Of a stretch of 64,000 nucleotides of DNA, positions 57,174 through 64,000 are shown piece by piece. Position 1 is the stretch's first letter, and the number at the start of each line of letters is the position of its first letter. Under the pieces are notes generated by a model. It worked only from the letters and a program-made list of their open reading frames with translations. It did no database searches and had not been told where the DNA came from. The translations under genes were made by a program, and so were the position numbers. The DNA is from Cyathus striatus. Lineage: Eukaryota; Basidiomycota; Agaricomycetes; Agaricales; Nidulariaceae. The stretch lies in the NCBI GenBank assembly GCA_025738555.1, contig JAOVFP010000006.1:3906001-3970000 (forward strand), read 5' to 3'.

Positions 57174-60100
57174 TTAAATAGATAGCCCAATAGCAATGCA
57201 TACATGAATATAGGGCTTCAAGGCCAAAACTCCATCAGTCCATTTGCGCTTGATCACAGGGTAGATCTGAATCTTGTTTGAGATTACGCGAACTCTCTCA
57301 TCTAATAAATCCTTCCAGAGACTGACACCAAACTCTTCAAATCGGTCAAATATGCTTGGTATGTCTGCCTGTTGCCTATAAGGGTGGACTGCGAATAAAA
57401 TACACCCTTGTTCGTCAATTACTTCAAAAATGTGTCGAATTATGGCTGGAATTAGCTGCTCAGAATCGGGATCTTTATAGAGTATTATGCTATTTCTCGA
57501 TGTGTTATGCTTTGATGATAGCTGGCGTCCGTTGACTATATATCGATCATATTCGGTGACTCTAGTATCGTCTGTGAAGCCGGCTGCTTGTAACACTTCC
57601 AAATCAAGCTTAATATCTTTCCTGCTGGTAGGCTGACATGTATCATCCACCAACAATCACATATCATGAATCAATGTCCCAGACTGAACATCAGGAAAAC
57701 ACTCTTGCACGATTTCACTACTCCGTTTGATAATTTCAGGACATCCAGGGTGTTGTAAGAATACACGCAGCTCCGACGCAGCACAGAAAGCATTCAACAT
57801 CGATGCTTCCAGCTCTCCTAAAGATCCATCAGTGCAGGTAATACAAAGTAGCCAATAAAACTCACCAAATTTAAAGTTGATATTTATTTTTTGTAAATTG
57901 CCGATTAACCACTTGAATGGGAACATCCACCAACCATGAATTGGTCCGAACAATGACAGGTATGTCACCAGGTGGATAGCATTGTGATGAATGGGATGAA
58001 GGTCGACATCAGGCCTCAGTTCTCGAATTGAATGAAGATAGGCTAATATGAACTTCTTGAATTCCATGTCATGAAGTCTGGGTTGAACTCGGTGTGATGT
58101 AGCATAACGAATAGCAATGGCGAGAAGCAGTGTGCTTTCAACCGCTTTTTGTTTCCTTCCATCTATTTCCGAGTTTTTACTTTCTCCACCACCCCACATT
58201 TTCGCCAATGAAACAGTCAGGTCGTAGTCAATGCAGGTCCGCCATTGATCGGCTTTCAATTTCCCATGAGATGGTGAACCAAAGTTTACTGGGGGACCTG
58301 CTTGCCAGCTCGGTCGGATTGTATGCAAAATATCTTCTTGTATCTTCTTTAAATCATCGTGTTCGAGAAGAGGAGTTCTAGAGAATTCCTCTTCAGGGCT
58401 TGTTCCTTCAGTATCTATCTCGATATCGGCAAAATCATGGATGATTGTACGTGCATGTTCTATCGAGTGGGGATCATCATTACGTTCCCTGGGTCCTGAG
58501 ATTTCAAGCTTTCATCTAATTAATTAATGGTGAACTATTAAAAAGAGAAATGACTTACCAGTACGTTAACATATTGCTGCTTCTTAACCCTTCGACCAAC
58601 TCGTCTCACCTTTTCTGAGACATTGAAGTGTCGACAAAGTGATTGCAACACGGGAATAGACAATCTGCATAGTCCTGAAGATGTTGGCTGGGACGACATT
58701 ACTTCTAACCCTTTCTGAACTGACTTGGCCGTGGGTTCATTTGTTTCCGGAGTTTCGTTATGTTCCTGATTTTCTTCCCAATTCATACCAAGGATTACAC
58801 AAAAATGATGTTTGACCAGACCTAGATATAAGTTGTGCATTCCATTGACGACTGCGTACTTTGTCAGATCCCAGTATTCCAGACAGAGAAGCTCTGACCA
58901 TCGAACTCCATTTTTTTAAAAAAGATTATTCCTTTGAGTTTTAGTGGAAGCATCTTGCCAGTCAGCCGCTGCTTTAAAGTGTTCTTCATATGTAACTGGC
59001 GTCCAGCTGGTGGAGGAGCAGTCGATGTTATTAATATCTGGCTTCCGGAGATGACACAGAACAAAAAATTGTTGCAGAATGCGACGCACAACCTGTAAGT
59101 TTACGAGAGCCAGGTAGATCACAAACTGCAGGAACAATAGCCTCATGACCACAAATCCCATTAGGATGTTCGTATGTGCGGCTATACCAAGTACCCTGAT
59201 GATAGCTCTTGTGAAGGACGTCTACTAATGGAGCTAAGTAAGGATTTAAGCCATCTAATGATGGCTGATGCAGCCCTGGTATCAACTCAGCGAGATAGAT
59301 GTTCTCTGAACGGTACCACAAACTTGGGGGTAAGCTAAGACATACAAGAGCTAATGATCCTACTGACGCCGATTTTCCTGCCACTTTGTTGTGATAAGGG
59401 TTAAAAGCATCGTAGCTTATACTCCAGAGAGTACGTAGTTCTTTGTTTGATTCAACGAATACTTTACTGTCAGCACCAACAAACTGACGAATTGCTACTG
59501 CTTGATTGATATCTCGAATCCCATCAACAGATATTGCGCGCCTAGTGCCATCAATCAATTGCTCTATTCCAGGGCGTGAGTACAGTGCTCCCACAAAAGC
59601 CGTAAAGTCCTGCATTACATATGGCCTCAAAGGAACTGCAATGGTTATACCATTCCGAACAGCATGCTTTGTTAAGTGCACTCCGCACAGTTTCGCACCA
59701 GTAAAGCATTTGAAGGTACAGCGAAAAGGGTATGCACCCTTTTCATCTGGGGGATAAATAGATGTGCAGGCTTGACAAGTAGCGAATATAGTTGTTTTGG
59801 GATCCAAGTTGAACTTTTTTCTCGCGGTTTGCAAGTCGTCAGGTATCGATTCAAGCATGGATTTCTGATCAGCTGAGAGAACTGAACCGAGTAAAAGCTT
59901 GACCATACGGAGGATAAAGTTGCAAGTAGGCCTGGCAGTATTCGCAAAAACATTGACAGCGACAGTAAGGAAGAGGGAGGCTGCAATGATTGGATGGCCG
60001 AGGCGCAAGGGATGGTCAAAGTGACTACCTATGACAATCAAGTTACTAATCACACTCTCAATAACATCGAAGTTACTCACTAGTATCATAGTATTTCCCA

Positions 60101-60669
60101 TAAGAAACGCCCAGATTGCTCCAATGTCGAATGTGCGCATGGATGTCCACCAATAGATTCTCTGCTCGTTCCTGTATTGAACATTTGAATGAAGTATTTG
60201 CATTGTCACCTGAAGTGGGAATGAGATGAAGCCTAGCTATAAGGTCTTGTAGCCAGGTTTCTTGGTTCATGAGAAATGCATGTGCATCACTTCTTGTGAG
60301 GAACCTGGCGCCCTCTTTTTGCGAGGCTGGATTCCGTGTTCCATCTTCTAGCCACTCAAAATACACAGCACAGATGCTATCGCAAGAACTTTCAAGATTC
60401 CTATCATACTCGAATAAATTTCGGAACATCATTTGCGCGTCCATTTCATATGACGGAGGTGGGGCAAGAAACGGTGGAGAGTCTTGGGTAGGCAAGGAAC
60501 AGACATCCTGGAGAGTGATGGAAAATACTTGATCTTCAAGGTCTCGAAGATCGGCTTCAGCCCTGGCTTCTTCCTTGTGTGCAAGATATTGCGCTTCTGT
60601 CATCGTTACCCCATTACACCGACTGCAATAGCAAACAGTAAGTTTCTTTTCCTTATTAGGACGTGGCAT
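57174..60669 (-). pseudogene. Tnp2-type (CACTA/EnSpm) transposase, degraded
   Basis: Starts at 60669 (MPRPNKEKKLTVCYCSRCNG, a Cys-rich zinc-binding N terminus). A 52-nt intron (60029-60080) joins in phase to the main exon. Characteristic blocks: FATCQACTSIYPPDEKGAYP, SYDAFNPYHNKVAGKSASVG, LVCLSLPPSLWYRSENIYLA, PGLHQPSLDGLNPYLAPLVD, CDLPGSRKLTGCASHSATIF, then NGMHNLYLGLVKHHF and SHGKLKADQWRTCIDYDL. This matches fungal Tnp2 transposases, including the first catalytic Asp region. Lesions: frameshift near 59045 after HSATIF, TAA at 58916-58918, TGA at 57657-57659. Introns at 58496-58558 and ~57834-57880 also fit. CACTA-type ends could not be located. Confidence 0.85.
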
Positions 60670-60967
60670 TCTTGAAAAGGCTGTCAGTAAGGAGTGCGCT
60701 AATCTATGGTAGTGAAAACACTTACTAGACGCTGAGCTGTTGATGTGGGCAGAGTGGAGAGCATCGGTGAAGCTTTATAGTTACTATAATATAATAACTG
60801 CAGGATACAGAATAAAGACAGGTCCTAATAGATGACATCGCGGCTGAACCGATTTACTTGGACAAACATGGTCGCTTATAAAACAAGGTGTCGTTATGGT
60901 AGGCATTACAAGGCATGTATGATTTAACACACTACTTAAGAATGAGTCCAAGGTTGACGTTCCAACA
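60670..60967. other. Region between Tnp2 copy and the small gene
   Basis: Upstream space of both flanking genes, which point away from each other. No specific signals proven. Confidence 0.35.
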
Positions 60968-61259
60968 ATGAGTTCCCTAAATTTGCACTCTCTAAGTTTA
61001 CGTCGATCTTTTGAAAGAGAAATTTTACCGAAACCACACCACATCCTTACGCTACACAAAGAATGGCCACTTGAAATACTGGGAAAAACATCTAATGTCG
61101 CAGGGAGTGCATGGACTCTTAAGGGATCGTCCCTGATCCCTAAACCACGCGGTGAACTGGGCCGGCCAAGCAGAGGGGGGTATTCATTGCAGACTTCTCT
61201 ATGCTCATAAGTGCCAGCCATTCTGATCATATAACAGCAGTGTTATATGATTGCCCCAA

Positions 61260-61915
61260 TCGAATAAGCCATGCCATTTTATGATTGGGATCATAAACAA
61301 TCATTGAGGTTCTAATTCAATACTACTATTGTATGAATGTATTAAATGATCATAAGCAATCATTGATTGTTTCTAATTGGATATTACTATTGTATGGATG
61401 GCTAGGTGATCATAAACAATCACTGATTGTTTTTAATTGAATACTACTATTGTATGAATGTTTTAGGTGATCATAGACAATCATTAATCCTTACTAATTG
61501 AATATTAGTATGAATGGAGAGACAATCATAAACAATCATTGATTTTTTCTAATTGAATATTATTATTGTATGAATGGTGAGGTGATCATAAACAATCATT
61601 GATTTTTTCTAATTGAATATTATTATTGTATGGATGGTGAGGTGATCATAAACAATCATTGATCCTTACTAATTGAATATTAGTATGAATGGGGGGACAG
61701 TCATAAACAATCATTGATGTTCTCTAATTGAATATTATTATTGTATGGATGGTGAGGTGATCATAAACAATCATTGATTTTTACTAGTTGAATATTAGTA
61801 TGGATGGTTAGGCAATTATAAACAATCATTGATCTTCACTAATTGAATATTAGTATGGATGGTTAGGCAATCATAAGCAATCAATGATAACTACTAATTG
61901 GATATTGCTATTGTA
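61260..61915 (+). repeat. ~60-bp satellite, left arm of element 3
   Basis: Unit with GATCATAAACAATCATTGAT, TTTTTCTAATTGAATATTAT and ATTGTATGGATGGTGAGG. Its skeleton (CATAA-N5-CATT ... TATTATTATTGTA) recalls the 57-bp satellite of elements 1 and 2. Confidence 0.9.
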
Positions 61916-62695
61916 TGGATTTGTCACATTTCCTCACATGTCACAATTGTGACACATCTTCCCGCACGTCATATATTTCCCGCACGTCACGTTAGTCACA
62001 TATATTCCCGCGTATCACGTTCGTCTCGCGCGTCACAATTGTCACATATATTCCCGCGCTTCATGTTAGTCACACGCGTCACGCTTTTTACGCATGTCAC
62101 AATTGTCACATATATTCCCTTGCTTCATGTTAGTCATGCGCGTTACATTTCCTCATGCGTCACGATTGTCACGCCTTTTATGCATGTCACAATTGTCACA
62201 TATATTCCCGCGCTTCATCTTAGTCACGCGCGTTACATTTTCCTCACGTGTCACGATCATCACACATATTCCCGCGCCTCACATATTTCCCGCACTTCAC
62301 ACATTTCTCGCGCATCGCATATTTCCCGCGCATCACACATTTCCCACGCGTCACATATTTCACCCACGTCACGTTTGTCACGTTCTTTCGCGCGTCACAT
62401 TTGTCACATACATTCTCGCGTGTCACAATTGTCACATATATTCCCGCGCTTCATGTTTGTCACACACGTCACAATTGTTACATATATTCCCGCGCTTCAT
62501 GTTTGTCACACGCGTCACAATTGTTACATATATTCCCACGTGTCACGTTCGTCTCGCGCGTCACAGTTGTCACATATGTTCCCGCGCTTCATGATAGTCA
62601 CGCTTTTCACGCACGTCACGCTTTTCATGTGTGTCATGCTTTTCATGTGTGTCACGCGCGTCACATTCGTCACACTTTTAGCGCTCGTCACGCAT
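61916..62695 (+). repeat. GTCAC / TTCCCGCGC core of element 3
   Basis: Units combine CGCGTCACAATTGTCACATA and TATTCCCGCGCTTCATG. Related to the cores of elements 1 and 2. The His/Ser/Arg-rich frames across it are repeat translation. Confidence 0.85.
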
Positions 62696-63250
62696 TAGTA
62701 AGGATCAATGATTGTTTATGATCACCTCACCATCCATACAATAATAATATTCAATTAGAAAAAATCAATGATTGTTTATGATCACCTCACCATTCATACA
62801 ATAATAATATTCAATTAGAAAAAATCAATGATTGTTTATGATTGTCTCTCCATTCATACTAATATTCAATTAGTAAGGATTAATGATTGTTTATGATCAC
62901 CTCACCATTCATACAATAATAATATTCAATTAGAAAAAATTAATGATTGTTTATGATCACCTCACCATTCATACAATAATAATATTCAATTAGAAAAAGT
63001 CAATGATTGTTTATGATTGTCTCTCCATTCATACTAATATTCAATTAGAAAAAATCAATGATTGTCTATGATCACCTAAAACATTCATACAATAGTAGTA
63101 TTCAATTAAAAACAATCAGTGATTGTTTATGATCACCTAGCCATCCATACAATAGTAATATCCAATTAGAAACAGTCAATGATTGCTTATGATCATTTAA
63201 TACATTCATACAATAGTAGTATTGAATTAGAACCTCAATGATTGTTTATG
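62696..63250 (-). repeat. ~60-bp satellite, right arm of element 3
   Basis: Inverted copy of the 61260-61915 array, several units identical to each other. Confidence 0.9.
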
Positions 63251-63699
63251 ATCCCAATCATAAAATGGCATGGCTTATTCGATTGGGGCAATCATATAAC
63301 ACTGCTGTAATATGATCAAAATGGCTGGCACCCCTCCTATGCTGGGAGAAAGATGAGTATACAAGGGTACAGGTAATAGGCCTTTTGTATTCACCTAAAA
63401 TATCATAATTACTTATCTATAGAGCAGAAGTTTGCGAAGATATGTATTTCTGAAAACATGAAGAAGGGTCAGCCATTTAGCGCACAACCGAAAGAGAAAA
63501 TTGACCTTGTTGTGGAATTGGTGAGCACACACATTTTTTTCACAAATTTACTAACATCTAAATGTGTAGATGAATCAAGAGTTCCCAATACTACTAGACT
63601 ATGAAAAAAACTGGGCAGCTATCGACTTTATTCATGCAAGTATGAAAAATTGCTCATGAGAACGGAAGTAGCAGTATTTGATGTATATACAATATAACC

Positions 63700-63930
63700 T
63701 GTATGAAAGTGGTATATACAAATAATAGTCTTTGTGGTCCAAGGCGACATATTACATATGTACAGTAAACAAGAAAAGAAGTAAAAATGAAATCAAGGTA
63801 TATACAAACAATAGTCATTGTGGTCCAAGGCAAAATATTACATATTTACAATATACGAGAGCAGTATGTGGGGTCCAAGGCGACATATTACATATGTACA
63901 ATAAACAAGAAAAGAAGTAAAAATGAAATT
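63700..63930 (+). repeat. Tandem repeat with GTCCAAGGCGACATATTACA
   Basis: About three imperfect units of 70-110 bp: GTGGTCCAAGGCGACATATT, ACATATGTACA(G/A)TAAACAAG and AAAAGAAGTAAAAATGAAAT recur. Frames over it are not supported as genes. Confidence 0.7.
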
Positions 63931-64000
63931 GTGTATGCAATTGTGCTTAATATATATGACTTTGTGTATATGTACATATCATATTAGCTTCTTTGTATCA

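Larger units (their letters stand above)
61206..63336. mobile_element. Satellite-armed element 3, with 7-bp target duplication
   Basis: Ends ...TGCCAGCCATTCTGATCATA (left) and the complement of GAGGGGTGCCAGCCATTTTG (right), followed by AACAGCAGTGTTATATGAT as in elements 1 and 2. The duplication CTATGCT occurs at 61199-61205 and 63337-63343. Arms are arrays of a ~60-bp unit in mirrored orientation around a GTCAC/TTCCCGCGC core. The first six bases of the left end differ from the family consensus. No coding frame. Confidence 0.88.
60968..63659 (+). pseudogene. PKPRG-family gene interrupted by satellite-armed element 3
   Basis: Paralogue of the gene at 47648-48290. The left part of exon 1 (60968-61205) ends in SLIPKPRGELGRPSRGGYSL; the remainder (63344-63372) reads WEKDEYTRVQ. 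Dropping the 2,131-bp element and one 7-bp duplication joins the two in frame, and the joined exon is 267 nt, exactly as in the paralogue. Further exons: 63425-63520 (QKFAKICISENMKKG...) and 63570-63659 (MNQEFPILLDYEKNWAAIDF), with GT-AG introns, ending at TGA 63657. No other lesion, so the insertion alone disrupts it. Its function is unknown to me. Confidence 0.7.

Noticed and set aside
60708..60713. TAGTG near 60709 as the right CACTA terminus of the Tnp2 element
   Set aside because: A five-base match is expected by chance and no matching CACTA end or 3-bp duplication was found on the other side.
61898..62721. 266-codon frame with HISHASHIS-type repeats
   Set aside because: Translation of the GTCAC/CCCGCGC core. 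The same style of frame occurs in elements 1 and 2 in different phases.

Overview
This window looks like a transposon-dense accessory region of a basidiomycete (mushroom-forming, Agaricomycete-type) genome. The evidence is ~45-65-nt GT-AG introns, proteins characteristic of that group (expanded RecQ-like helicase with a Cys-rich tail, DUF6589 protein, Tnp2/CACTA, Harbinger with a DUF6818 partner, pogo/DDE_1, hAT and Ty3 copies, an F-box protein, a WD40 protein with a C-terminal membrane helix, a fungal fork-head factor), and long satellite arrays. No rRNA, tRNA or CRISPR was recognised. All identifications rest on reading the sequence; no database search was run.

Left part (1-16.5 kb): minisatellites and a hAT fragment lead into a 10.2-kb structure (2510-12720) that resolves into two nested elements. 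The outer element has ~105-bp terminal inverted repeats (TIRs) and arms of 57-bp satellite repeats and is apparently non-coding. Inserted in its left array is a complete 6,078-bp element (3159-9236) with 186-bp TIRs differing at one base and a perfect 9-bp target-site duplication (TSD). It carries two convergent genes, a RecQ-like helicase (+) and an intact 865-aa DUF6589 protein (-), whose stop codons directly abut. This is the best candidate here for a little-described mobile system. Pieces of a Ty3 retrotransposon and of a NACHT/STAND ATPase follow.

Middle (17-42.5 kb): two opposite-oriented copies (A, 17.2-20.5 kb; B, 36.3-40.0 kb) of a large satellite-armed element; a Harbinger element whose partner gene is split by a second, complete Harbinger element lying in one of its introns (24930-28734, TTA TSD); a pogo-type pseudogene with a mutated catalytic residue; a ~158-bp minisatellite invaded by two elements with 8-bp TSDs; and a hAT pseudogene.

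Right part (42.9-64 kb): degraded or recently broken host-type genes (fork-head factor, WD40 protein, F-box protein), a degraded Tnp2 transposase, one intact small gene (47648-48290) and its paralogue (60968-63659), which is interrupted by a 2.1-kb satellite-armed element with a 7-bp TSD. Elements at 2510-12720, 49193-51105 and 61206-63336 share termini and GTCAC-rich cores but carry diverged arrays. Many lesions are TGA where Arg is expected, and repeat motifs vary as CG/CA/TG, which points to CpG deamination as a main decay force.
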